A stretch of 58,265 nt of DNA from DAOTTI01 sp034437795 (GTDB taxonomy: Bacteria > Chloroflexota > UBA11872 > UBA12225), in NCBI GenBank assembly GCA_034437795.1, contig DAOTTI010000158.1, positions 1 to 58,265 of the forward strand, read 5' to 3'. A model generated the notes under the pieces. The model saw nothing but the letters and a program-made list of their open reading frames with translations, had not been told where the DNA came from and did no database searches. This document shows, piece after piece, positions 9,642-18,225 of the stretch. Each line of letters starts with the position of its first letter. The first letter of the stretch is position 1. The position numbers and the translations under genes are program-made.

Positions 9642-11986
9642 TGCGCACCTCGTGCCCCTCGTGCCCCGGCAGGCTCAGGCCGGCACCCGACTGGCTGGCG
9701 CCCGCGGCCATCGGCCTGCTGGCGCTGCTGGTCCGCGCAGCCCACCTCACCGTCAGCGCGCGCTTGCCCCTGGCCGATGACGCCGTCTTCTTCGAGCAGC
9801 ATGCCCGCCGCTTCCTGGCGGCCTGGCAGGCGCTCGGGACGAGCCGCTTTCCAGCGCTGTTCTGGGAGGCCGTGGACCATGCCTCGCTTCAGGGGGTGCT
9901 CTATCCCCTGTTCCAGTCTGCCGTCTACCTGCTGGCCGGCGGCGTCAACCACCGCGCGCTGGCCACGGTGCAGGCCCTGCTGGGGGCGGCTACGGCGAGC
10001 CTGACCTACCTGACGGCGCGGCGCGCATTCGGCAGTGGGGCGGCCATCTTCGCCGGGCTGCTGGCCGCGATCTATCCGCCCCTGGTCCTCGCCAATGGCT
10101 GGCTGCTGGCCGAGACGCTGCTGATCTTTCTCCAGGCCCTGGCGCTCTTCCTGTTGGTCCGTGGCCTGGAGCGGGGCGCCTGGCCGGCGCGTCTGCTGGG
10201 GGGCCTGTGCGTCGGCCTGCTGATGCTCCGCCCCGCGTTCCAGTACGCCGGGCCCCTGCTGCTGGCGGCGCTGCTCATCGCCGGATGGCTCCGGACGCCG
10301 GCATCCGGTCCCGCAGGCCGGTCGCGTGAGGCCCTGGCCCTGGCCGTCCCCTACCTCGCCGGCCTGCTCGTCGTCGCCATCCCCTGGGTGTTGGCCAATG
10401 GCCTGGTATTTGGCCAGTACGTCTGGTCACGCACGGGGGATGCCTGGCAGCAGGTCTACTGGGGTATCTACCCGCCAAACCGCGGCTGGTGGCCGCCTGA
10501 TTCCCCCGTCCCGCCGAAGTACGGCGTAGAGAGCCTCCCCTTCGCGCGGGCCTCGGGGATGCAGATTGAGGTGCGCGACCTCGACTATCTCTACGCCGCC
10601 ATCGACCAGGTGCGCGCCACCCCGCTCAAAGCCCTGGCCACAGAGGTGAACAAGCTCTACCAGGCCTACCTCCACCCATCGGATACCTACGCCGAGCGCC
10701 CCGCGCTGGTCGGCTGGCTGGCCGTGCCCTTGCATCGCGCCCTGCTGCTGCTCGGCCTGGCGGGCCTATGCCTCTCCTGGCTGCGGCCGCGCCCCGCGCT
10801 GGTGCTGGCCGCCGGCCTTTTCGTCTCGGCGTTGCCCTTCCTGGCCTCACACATCGACGTGCGGTACACGGTGCCGCCGTCCCAGGTCCTGGCCCTGTTT
10901 GCCGGGCTAGCCGCCGGACACCTCGTGGAGGTCTTCGCTCCACCGGCCGCGGCGGGAGCGCGCCGGCGCCTGGGCCAGCCGGCCTGGCCGGCGGCCGGCG
11001 TCGCGCTCGTGGCCGCAGCGCTCCTGCCGGTGGCCGTCTGGTGGCTCGACGTGCCCCAGCTCCTGTCTATCGCCCCGCAGGTGGCCCCCTGGCACGCCCA
11101 CCTGGTGCACGCCGCGGCGATGAGCGCCGCCCTCCTGGCCGCTGGCACGGCTGCCGGCGTGGCCCTGGCCGCGCGCGCCGCCGGCTCTCAGGGCCGCCGC
11201 TTCATCTGGTCAGGGGCCGCCTGCGGCGCCGTGCTGGCCTGGATCTACGCCATCCAGGCGCTGTACGACGGCGACTGGCACCAGTGGTCGGTGCGGCTGG
11301 CCCCTGGCGAGGCCGTGCGCCAGACGATCGTCCTGCCGGAGGGCTGGCAGGCGCCGGCCGGAGGCTGGGCGGAAGTGCGGATCTACCTCGCCGGCAGTCC
11401 GGCGGAGACCTACGACCCCGTAGTGCGAGTGAATGGCCAGGAGCTGCTGCGGCTGGGCCCTGCCTTGAAGGACGCGGGGCCGCTGAAGTTCTGGCGCAAG
11501 ATCATGGAGGCGGCCTGGAACCAGCGCAGGTCCCGCGCGGAGGTCCCGCAGTGGGTCGGCGTGCCGCTGGACCTGACCTTCCTCCAGAGCGGCCGGGTCG
11601 ACGTCGAGGTCGCCGTGGAACCGGTCTACCCCGACGGCGCCGCGGGGGCCGCCGGCCAAGGATGGTTGCAGGTCTGGGGCGACTTTGAGCCTCGCCCGGG
11701 GGCGCGCGTGTACGACGGCCCGGCAGTGCACAGCCGCATCCCCGGCCAGGATGAGGCCTTTCTGAAGTACATCGCCACGGGCGAGTACGGCATCTGGCGC
11801 TGGACGCCTCTGCAGAGCGAACGCGTCGAGGCGGCGTGGCGGGGCGCCCCAACCGCGCCGGCACGCGGCGCGGTGGCCTGGCACCACGACGACCTGAGCC
11901 CCACCACCCGCGGCCGCCAGACCGGCCAGTATCGCATTCGCGTCCTGGTCTACGGCCCCAACGGCGACCTGGGCGCGGTATTCTAG
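9641..11986 (+). CDS. large GT39-like membrane protein with C-terminal soluble domain
   Basis: A 781-residue protein starting at ATG 9641, overlapping the preceding stop. Residues up to about 560 form a multi-helix GT-C style region. LPLADDAVFFEQHARRF is the acidic first loop, and AAIYPPLVLANGWLLAETLLIFL matches the conserved PMT-like segment. Further helices near 580-630 precede a soluble C-terminal region of about 200 residues that begins DWHQWSVRLAPGEAVRQTI, looks beta-rich and probably faces outward. It likely transfers a sugar from a polyprenyl carrier. The stop codon TAG is part of CTAGCCCGG, an end-like sequence of the dispersed repeat that follows. Confidence 0.75.
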   Translation: MRTSCPSCPGRLRPAPDWLAPAAIGLLALLVRAAHLTVSARLPLADDAVFFEQHARRFLAAWQALGTSRFPALFWEAVDHASLQGVLYPLFQSAVYLLAGGVNHRALATVQALLGAATASLTYLTARRAFGSGAAIFAGLLAAIYPPLVLANGWLLAETLLIFLQALALFLLVRGLERGAWPARLLGGLCVGLLMLRPAFQYAGPLLLAALLIAGWLRTPASGPAGRSREALALAVPYLAGLLVVAIPWVLANGLVFGQYVWSRTGDAWQQVYWGIYPPNRGWWPPDSPVPPKYGVESLPFARASGMQIEVRDLDYLYAAIDQVRATPLKALATEVNKLYQAYLHPSDTYAERPALVGWLAVPLHRALLLLGLAGLCLSWLRPRPALVLAAGLFVSALPFLASHIDVRYTVPPSQVLALFAGLAAGHLVEVFAPPAAAGARRRLGQPAWPAAGVALVAAALLPVAVWWLDVPQLLSIAPQVAPWHAHLVHAAAMSAALLAAGTAAGVALAARAAGSQGRRFIWSGAACGAVLAWIYAIQALYDGDWHQWSVRLAPGEAVRQTIVLPEGWQAPAGGWAEVRIYLAGSPAETYDPVVRVNGQELLRLGPALKDAGPLKFWRKIMEAAWNQRRSRAEVPQWVGVPLDLTFLQSGRVDVEVAVEPVYPDGAAGAAGQGWLQVWGDFEPRPGARVYDGPAVHSRIPGQDEAFLKYIATGEYGIWRWTPLQSERVEAAWRGAPTAPARGAVAWHHDDLSPTTRGRQTGQYRIRVLVYGPNGDLGAVF

Positions 11987-12140
11987 CCCGGATCCCTGTG
12001 TCAATGGCCACCCTCCGCGTGCGACGACGACCAGCATGCGCCTGTGGACATGGCCAGCCCTGCTCGATCCCCCGCTGGCGCCCCGCAGGAGTATGTACCG
12101 ATGATGCACGGCCGGCGTCCCCTTCCCGCTCCCTTTGGGC

Positions 12141-12237
12141 GAGCGACGAGCCCCGTCTCCCTATGGGAGAGGGCTAGGGAGAGGGCGCCACTTTGGAAAA
12201 GGGAGAGGGCGCCGCTAGTGAATGATCCGGGCGAGGC
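12141..12237. repeat. dispersed palindromic repeat copy (CTCTCCC/GGGAGAG)
   Basis: Core GTCTCCCTATGGGAGAGGG preceded by GCGACGAG and followed by further GGGAGAGGGCG units, ending in GTGAATGATCCGGGCGAG, which matches the right end of other copies. A CTAGCCCGG end-like sequence is present farther left at 11983, where it supplies the stop of the preceding gene. The possible ATG at 12222 lies inside this repeat. Confidence 0.7.
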
Positions 12238-12254
12238 CGCCCGTCAGAGATAGT

Positions 12255-14483
12255 ATGAGACAAGCAGCCGAGCAGCTGCCGGCGACAGTGGCCCCTGCTC
12301 GGGCGGTTGACGCCCCCGCAGCTGGCCCAGGGCCTGTGGCGCACGCCGCCGCGGCGGCCGCCGCGGTGGCCCTGGCCGCCTGCCCCGCCGCCCTCTGGTC
12401 GGTGGCGCTCTGGGGCCGCACCTCGGTGGTGGGGATGTCGCGGCTGTGGGCGGTGACGCACCTGGCCGGCACGGTCGCGCTCCTGTGCTGGACCCTGTGG
12501 GCGCTGCGAGGCGGCGCAGGGAAGCGCCCCATCGCGCTGGCATCTCTGGCGGCGGCCGGCCTGGCGCCGGCCGCTGTGGCAGCCGGCGCGGTGCTCGGCA
12601 TGGTGTATCTCTCTGAGGATGTCCACCACGCCTTCGTCTACCGGCCGTATCTCCGCGGCCTGGCCCTGCCGCTGATCGGCCTGCTGGCCCTCGGCGCGCC
12701 GGCATGGGCCAGGGCGATAGAGGCAGCGGCGACCGCGCCCGCCGGCGCCAGGCTCAGGGCCGGTCTGGCCGCGCTCCGCGCCGAGCTGGCCCGCCGCCGG
12801 CGCGCCACGGTGCTGTTCACGCTGGCGGCGGCAGGCGCGTTGCAGGCCTTGTCCTATAACGCCATCGCCACCGACGATGCCATCCGCTATTGGGCGGTGG
12901 CCGATGGCCTGCGGAGCGGCGCCGGCTATCCCGTCACCACGGGAGCCGCCGGAGGCCAGGGCTTCTACCTGATCGAGCTCCCGATCTACCCGCTGCTGAT
13001 CGCTGGCTCGTTCGCGCTGGTGGGCCACCGCTTTGCTGCCCTCCAGTTGCCCCTGATCGCGGCCAACCTGGTGCTGCCGTGGCTCTTCTACCTGACGGGA
13101 CGCGAGCTGGGGCTCAGCCGCATGGCGGCGCTCTGGCTGTCGCTGGCCCTGCTCTGCCTGCCCTTCTACCAGTCCTACGCCCTGGGGACCTCACAGCCGG
13201 AGCCGCTGCTGGCGGCCTGGCTTGCCCTGGCCCTGTGGCTGGTGGCGCGCACCTGTGTCAGGCCGGCGATGCCCTTTGCCTCCCGCCCTGCTCCCCTTGC
13301 GCCTGGGAACGCGGATTACGGCCCTAGTTCCGGCTCCCGCAGGCCAGGAAGCGAGAGGAGCCGGGCGCCGGCGCTGGGCTACTGGCTTGCGCTCGGGCTG
13401 GCGGCGGCCGGCGCCGTCCTGACGCGCCCCGAAGGGGCCCTCTACGCCGGGCCGCTCTTTGCCGGGCTGGCCTGGCATTACCGGCGCGACCTGGCCAGCG
13501 GGGCGGGCCGGCGCTTGCTCCTGGCCGCGCTCTGCTGCGCCGTCCCGGTCGCGGCCTTCTCCCTCTTCCTGCGCGCTCGCTTCGGCATCTTCTGGCCCGC
13601 GGGCTGGACGAACGTCGCCGGCCCGCAGTACCTGGCCGCCAACGTGGAGCTCGTCTTGCGCCGCGATCTCCCTCACTACGCGGCCGTCCTGGGTCTGCCG
13701 GAGACGCGCCTGAGCGGCCAGGTGCTGGCCGCCGCCGTCCTGGCTGTGGTGGGCCTCGGCCTAGTGCGCATGTGGTGCGCCTGGCCCGCGCTCCGTTTCA
13801 TCCCCGCAGCGCTGGCCCTCAACCTGGGCGTGATCTTTCTCTCGCCCACCTACCTCACGCCGGACCTGTTCACTCCCCAGACCTTCTTCCGCCACCTCTC
13901 GGTGCTTCTGCCCTGGCTCCTGCCCGCCTTGACGACCCTGCTGTCGCGCGAGGGACCAGGTGCACGTGAGAACGCCGGATCACAGGCGGCCCACGCGCTC
14001 GCCCTTCGCCTCCCCGCCGTTCCCCTGCGCCCGTCGTGGCTCCATCGTCGCGCCGGCCTGCCGGAGGCAGTACAGACGGCCATCAGGGCCGCCTGGGGTC
14101 TGGCCGCGGCCGGCCTGCTGCTGGGCGAGCTGGCCGTGCTCGGCGCCTCCACCTCCCAGGTGATGTCCCGGCGGCCATCGGTGCTGAGCCCCGAGCTCTA
14201 TCTCCTCATTACCGACCTGTGGCGGTCCGACGACCGCCTGCCCCTTCTCCCCTTCGTGACGGACGATCGCGGGATCACGTCCGTCGATCCCCGTTTCGAC
14301 TACATGGCCTTTCGGACCAGTTTCTTTGCCGCCATCAGCGCCGGCGACCTGCACGTCAACGACGCCGGACGCGCCTACGTGCTGGCCTGCGCCGTGGTGG
14401 CCCTAGGCGGACTTGGGGCGCTGGCACTGGCGCAGCGGGCCCCCCGACCAGACGCCGCATCACGAAGTCAGCCGGCATGCTAG
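12255..14483 (+). CDS. polytopic membrane protein, GT39/mannosyltransferase-like
   Basis: Third GT-C style membrane protein in a row, about 742 residues. After four N-terminal helices and a loop comes AIATDDAIRYWAVADGL, the acidic loop typical of PMT-like enzymes, then HRFAALQLPLIAANLVLPWLFYLTGRELG, the usual second helix pair. GLAAAGAVLTRPEGALYAGPLFA also fits the family. Two Arg/Pro/Ser-rich linkers (about residues 336-380 and 565-605) look like poorly conserved insertions. The frame is open from ATG 12222, but that codon lies within the dispersed repeat, so I prefer ATG 12255 (MRQAAEQ). The stop TAG is part of CTAGCCCAGG, the left end of another repeat copy. Confidence 0.72.
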   Translation: MRQAAEQLPATVAPARAVDAPAAGPGPVAHAAAAAAAVALAACPAALWSVALWGRTSVVGMSRLWAVTHLAGTVALLCWTLWALRGGAGKRPIALASLAAAGLAPAAVAAGAVLGMVYLSEDVHHAFVYRPYLRGLALPLIGLLALGAPAWARAIEAAATAPAGARLRAGLAALRAELARRRRATVLFTLAAAGALQALSYNAIATDDAIRYWAVADGLRSGAGYPVTTGAAGGQGFYLIELPIYPLLIAGSFALVGHRFAALQLPLIAANLVLPWLFYLTGRELGLSRMAALWLSLALLCLPFYQSYALGTSQPEPLLAAWLALALWLVARTCVRPAMPFASRPAPLAPGNADYGPSSGSRRPGSERSRAPALGYWLALGLAAAGAVLTRPEGALYAGPLFAGLAWHYRRDLASGAGRRLLLAALCCAVPVAAFSLFLRARFGIFWPAGWTNVAGPQYLAANVELVLRRDLPHYAAVLGLPETRLSGQVLAAAVLAVVGLGLVRMWCAWPALRFIPAALALNLGVIFLSPTYLTPDLFTPQTFFRHLSVLLPWLLPALTTLLSREGPGARENAGSQAAHALALRLPAVPLRPSWLHRRAGLPEAVQTAIRAAWGLAAAGLLLGELAVLGASTSQVMSRRPSVLSPELYLLITDLWRSDDRLPLLPFVTDDRGITSVDPRFDYMAFRTSFFAAISAGDLHVNDAGRAYVLACAVVALGGLGALALAQRAPRPDAASRSQPAC

Positions 14484-14545
14484 CCCAGGTTCGTCACGGC
14501 CAGCGACGAGTCCCCTCTCCCTATGGGAGAGGGTGAGGGCTCTTG
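14480..14545. repeat. dispersed palindromic repeat copy with CTAG left end
   Basis: Begins CTAGCCCAGGTTCGTCACGG, then GCGACGAG and the hairpin CCCTCTCCCTATGGGAGAGGG followed by TGAGGGCTC. The left CTAG contains the stop codon of the membrane-protein gene. Two weaker CTCCCTGC-GGAG units follow at about 14573-14600 and 14638-14655. The region separates the convergent topA gene and may act as a bidirectional terminator. Confidence 0.75.
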
Positions 14546-14672
14546 GTGGCAGTTGCCGTGCCGGTGGCAGCCCCTGTCTCCCTGCAGGAGAGGGTAAGGG
14601 GCAACCGGTGGCGTGCGCGTTCGCCTCGGCCCACCCCTTCTCCCTGCGGGAGGTCGCCGCGTGAGGCGGGGA

Positions 14673-16874
14673 TCAGGCCGTTACCGGCTCACGTGCGGCG
14701 GCAGGGGCCGCCGCACCGCCGGAAGGGGGCTCCGCCGGCGCCTCCGTCGTCCGCCCGCAGACGGTGCAGACGATCTTCCCGCCGGCCTGCACCACCTGCA
14801 GGCCGCCCTCCACCGGGCACCGCTCCGCGACCGGTCGCTGCCAGCTGGCGAAGTTGCAGGTCGGGAAGTTGCTGCAGCCGTAGAAGGTGCGTCCCTTCCG
14901 CGTCTTGCGCTCGATCAGGTCGCCCGCGCACTGCGGGCACTCGACGCCAATCTTCGCCACCAGCGTGCGCGTGTGGCGGCACTCGGGAAACCCGCTGCAG
15001 GCCAGGAACTTCCCGAACCGGCCCAGCTTGATCACCATCGGCCGGCCGCAGAGCTCGCAGCGCTCGTCGGTCGGCTCGGGCGCCAGCTCTACCCGCTCCA
15101 CCAGGGACGACGCCCTCTCCAGCGTCTTGGAGAAGGGATCGTAGAACTCCTTCACCACCGGCACCCACTCCTGCTCGCCTTCAGCGATCTGGTCCAGGTG
15201 CTCCTCGATCTGGGCGGTGAAGCCCACGTCCACTACGTCGGGGAAGTGCTCCACCAGCAGGTCGTTCACGATCCGGCCCAGCTCCGTCGGGCGCAGCGAC
15301 TTGTCGACGCGCTCGACGTAGCCCCGCTCCTGAATGGTCGAGATGATGGGGGCATAGGTGCTCGGGCGCCCGATCCCCTCCTCCTCCAGCGCCTTGATCA
15401 GCGTCGCCTCCGTGTAGCGCGCCGGCGGCTGGGTGAAGTGCTGCTCCGGCGTGACCTGGACCAGGTCCAGCGCCTCGCCCGCCTCCAGTTCCGGCAGCGC
15501 CCGCCGGCGCCCCTCCTCGTCGTCCTCCGCTTCGCCCAGCACCTTCAGGAACCCGGCGAAGCGCAGCACAGCGCCCGTGGCCCGCAGCAGGTAGCGCTCC
15601 GTCCCCGCCTCTGCCATGACGTCCACCGTCGTCGTGTCGAAGACCGCATTCTCCATCTGGCTGGCGACGAAGCGCCGCCAGATGAGCGAGTAGAGCCGGT
15701 ACTGGTCGGTCGTGACGTGCCCCCGCAGCGACTCCGGCGTGCGATAGACCGACGTGGGGCGGATGGCCTCGTGCGCCTCCTGCGCCCCCTTGGCCTTGGT
15801 CCGGTAGACGCGCGGCTCGGCCGGCACAAACTCGGCCCCGTAGCGCTCGCCGATCAGCCGGCGGGCCTCGTCCTGCGCCTCCTTCGCCACCTGGGTGGAG
15901 TCGGTCCGCATGTAGGTGATGAGGCCGACCTGCCCCTCGCCGGGCACGTCCAGTCCCTCGTAGAGCTGCTGCGCCACCGTCATCGTGCGCTTGGCGGTGA
16001 ACCCCAGCCGGCGCCCCGCCTCCTGCTGGAGGGTGCTGGTGATGAACGGCGGCGCCGGGCTCCGCGTCGTCTCCCGCCGGCGGACGTCCGCCACGCGGTA
16101 GGTGGCCCGCCGCAGCCCCTCGACGGCCGCGGTCGCTGACGCCTCGTCCGGCAGCTCAATCTTGGCCCCGTTGCGCTCAATGACGGCGGCGACGAACTCA
16201 TCGGCGTGCTCCGCCTTCCGCCCCGATCCGTGCCCGTCGCCCGTGGCACGCCCCCGCCCCTGCTTGCGCAGCAGGGCCTCGATCGTCCAGTACTCCTCAG
16301 GGACGAACGCCTCGATCTCTCGCTCGCGCTCGGTCACCAGGCGCACGGCCACCGACTGGACCCGCCCCGCGGAGAGCCCCTTCCGCACCTTGCTCCACAG
16401 GAACGGGCTCAGCTTGTACCCCACCAGCCGGTCGATCACCCGGCGCGCTTGCTGGGCCTTGACCAGGTTCATGTCGATCTCCCGCGGGTGCTTGAGCGCG
16501 TCCTGCACCGCGTTGCGGGTGATCTCGTGGAAGACGATCCGCCGCGCCGGCACCGGCTTCCCCTTGCCGCTGATGGCCTGGGTCAGGTGCCAGGCGATGG
16601 CCTCCCCCTCCCGGTCGGGGTCGGTCGCCAGCAGCAGCTCAGACGCGCTGCGCGCCTGCTGCGCCAGCTCCTTGACGATTTCCTTCTTCTCCTTTGGCAC
16701 GACGTAGGCCGGCTCAAAGCCGTGCTCCACGTCCACGCCCAGCCGGCGCTTGGGCAGATCGCGCACGTGGCCCAGCGACGCGCGCACGGCGTAGCCGCGC
16801 CCGAGGAACTTTTCAATGGTCTTTGCTTTGGCCGGCGATTCAACGATCACCAGCCGCTTTGCGGTTGTTGCCAT
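14673..16874 (-). CDS. topA: DNA topoisomerase I (type IA)
   Basis: Relaxes negative supercoils by cutting one DNA strand through a tyrosine link. The Toprim domain begins LVIVESPAKAKTIEKFLG with the catalytic Glu and has DPDREGEAIAWH (DxDxE). The active-site Tyr is in GLITYMRTDST. Three C-terminal zinc-ribbon modules are visible: CELCGRP...CSGFPEC, CPQCAGD...CSNFPTC and a partial CPVEGG...CTVCG. I chose ATG 16874 (MATTAKRL), giving 733 residues; six more codons upstream (MGIVFE) are open but do not match the family. Single gene on the minus strand, convergent with the glycan locus. Very secure. Confidence 0.97.
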   Translation of the reverse strand: MATTAKRLVIVESPAKAKTIEKFLGRGYAVRASLGHVRDLPKRRLGVDVEHGFEPAYVVPKEKKEIVKELAQQARSASELLLATDPDREGEAIAWHLTQAISGKGKPVPARRIVFHEITRNAVQDALKHPREIDMNLVKAQQARRVIDRLVGYKLSPFLWSKVRKGLSAGRVQSVAVRLVTEREREIEAFVPEEYWTIEALLRKQGRGRATGDGHGSGRKAEHADEFVAAVIERNGAKIELPDEASATAAVEGLRRATYRVADVRRRETTRSPAPPFITSTLQQEAGRRLGFTAKRTMTVAQQLYEGLDVPGEGQVGLITYMRTDSTQVAKEAQDEARRLIGERYGAEFVPAEPRVYRTKAKGAQEAHEAIRPTSVYRTPESLRGHVTTDQYRLYSLIWRRFVASQMENAVFDTTTVDVMAEAGTERYLLRATGAVLRFAGFLKVLGEAEDDEEGRRRALPELEAGEALDLVQVTPEQHFTQPPARYTEATLIKALEEEGIGRPSTYAPIISTIQERGYVERVDKSLRPTELGRIVNDLLVEHFPDVVDVGFTAQIEEHLDQIAEGEQEWVPVVKEFYDPFSKTLERASSLVERVELAPEPTDERCELCGRPMVIKLGRFGKFLACSGFPECRHTRTLVAKIGVECPQCAGDLIERKTRKGRTFYGCSNFPTCNFASWQRPVAERCPVEGGLQVVQAGGKIVCTVCGRTTEAPAEPPSGGAAAPAAAREPVTA

Positions 16875-17176
16875 CTCGAACACAATCCCCATCCGGCCTT
16901 GCGGCCGTGGGCAATGAGAGTCGTTCTCGGACTGAAGTCACTTTCTGAACGGAAATCACCCTGCGTTGGTGCTCGCCGCGCGCCGCCGTCCATCCTCTGG
17001 TGGGTCGTTTGTCATGCCCATTGCCATTCCACCAGGGGAGCCAATGGCCAGAGCCAAGGCAAGTGACCCACTAGGACGCAGCGCCGCTCACCGCGACCGG
17101 CGGCGAGAAGACGCAAACGGGCCATGTCGATGGCCCGTTCACGAATATAGCAGGTTTGCCAAGCTCCGGAGCGCCC
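16875..17176. other. intergenic region between topA and the response-regulator gene
   Basis: About 300 bases without a convincing gene. It presumably holds the topA promoter, which I cannot define confidently. It also contains a strong 10-bp hairpin at 17116-17139 (listed separately). No tRNA-like or riboswitch-like fold was recognised by eye. Confidence 0.5.
17116..17139 (-). terminator. hairpin terminator downstream of the response regulator
   Basis: Perfect 10-bp inverted repeat AACGGGCCAT / ATGGCCCGTT with a 4-base loop, 37 bases after the stop of the minus-strand regulator gene. On that strand it is followed by TTTGCGTCTTCT, a weak T-rich tract. This is consistent with an intrinsic terminator. 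Confidence 0.6.
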
Positions 17177-17929
17177 TCAGGCGGCTGCTCCCACCTCACG
17201 CTCCGGCGGCACCAGCTTGTAGCCGAACCCGCGGACCGAGGCGATCGACGGGGCCGTCGGGCCGGCGCCGGCGGCCGCCAGCTTGGCGCGCAGCCGGCGA
17301 ATGTGTACGTCAATCGTCCGGCTATTGCTCGCGTCCAGATACCCCCACACCCGCCGCGCCAGCTCTTCCCGCGTGAACACGTCGTCGGGGCGGCTGGCCA
17401 GCGTCCGCAGCAGGCGGTACTCGGTCGGCGTCAGCTGCAGGGGCGTCCCGTCCAGCCGCACGCGGCGGCGCGTGTGGTCGATGGCCAGCCCCCCGATCCG
17501 AAGCTCCTCGCCCGGCATCGGCCCCATCTGGAGGGTCTCTTTGCGCTGCACGCGACGCAGCACCGCCTGCACCCGCGCCTCAAACTCGACCTCGTCGTAC
17601 GGCCGCGTGATGAAATCATCGACGCCCAGCTTCAGCGCCAGGGCGCGGTCCCGCGCCTGGCTCTCCGCGCTGCAGATGATGATCGAGGCGTCATACCGCC
17701 CCCGCAGGTCAGCGCACAGGAGCAGCCAGTCCGCGTCCGGCCGGGCCAGGTCCATGATGATCAGGTCGGGCCGGACCTCGAGGTACTGCTCCTGCACGCC
17801 TCCTGGGCCGCGCACGCGCCGGACGCGGTATCCCGCCCGCTCCAGCACCTCCGCGGTCTCCGTCCCATCGACACCAACGTCCTCGGCGAGGAGGATCGTT
17901 GTCGTGGCTGCTCTCGTTGCTGCCTGCAT
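17177..17929 (-). CDS. OmpR/PhoB-family response regulator (orphan)
   Basis: Two-domain transcription regulator. The receiver domain (about residues 8-120) starts TTILLAEDVG, with the putative phospho-acceptor in LIIMDLARPD and a Ser in ICSAES. The usual K of the KPF/KPY motif is an Arg (ITRPYD). The winged-helix effector domain has LQLTPTEYRLLRTLASRPDDVFTREELARRVWG and RTIDVHIRRLRAKL...VRGFGYKL, typical of PhoB-type DNA binding. I chose ATG 17929 (MQAATR); the frame is open to 17980 without homology. No histidine kinase is adjacent, so its partner is unknown. The Lys-to-Arg change may alter phosphorylation control. Confidence 0.9.
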   Translation of the reverse strand: MQAATRAATTTILLAEDVGVDGTETAEVLERAGYRVRRVRGPGGVQEQYLEVRPDLIIMDLARPDADWLLLCADLRGRYDASIIICSAESQARDRALALKLGVDDFITRPYDEVEFEARVQAVLRRVQRKETLQMGPMPGEELRIGGLAIDHTRRRVRLDGTPLQLTPTEYRLLRTLASRPDDVFTREELARRVWGYLDASNSRTIDVHIRRLRAKLAAAGAGPTAPSIASVRGFGYKLVPPEREVGAAA

Positions 17930-18225
17930 GGTTACAAAGTCTCTGGCACTGGCCGATTGGGTCGTGCTGCGGCGCAACACTTCTCTTCACGTATTGACGC
18001 GGCGGCTCGACAATATCCTCTCCCACTTCTAATTGTACTAGGCAAGTTGCGGGCCACCTCCAGGGAGAGCGCGCCGAATCATCCCCACTCCCCGCCCCGG
18101 TGTGCGCCGCCTTCCGTTACAGCCCGTTGCCTTGGCGCTACGCGGGCGGCCGTTCATATGGTCGGAGTTACGTGGCCCCCGGAATGGGTCGCCGGCCGCT
18201 CACGGCCGCGCCGCTCGCGGCGCCT

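Noticed and set aside
14613..16139. Long + strand open frame opposite topA (508 codons)
   Set aside because: Leu/Arg/His-rich composition and no motifs; antisense shadow of the topoisomerase gene.
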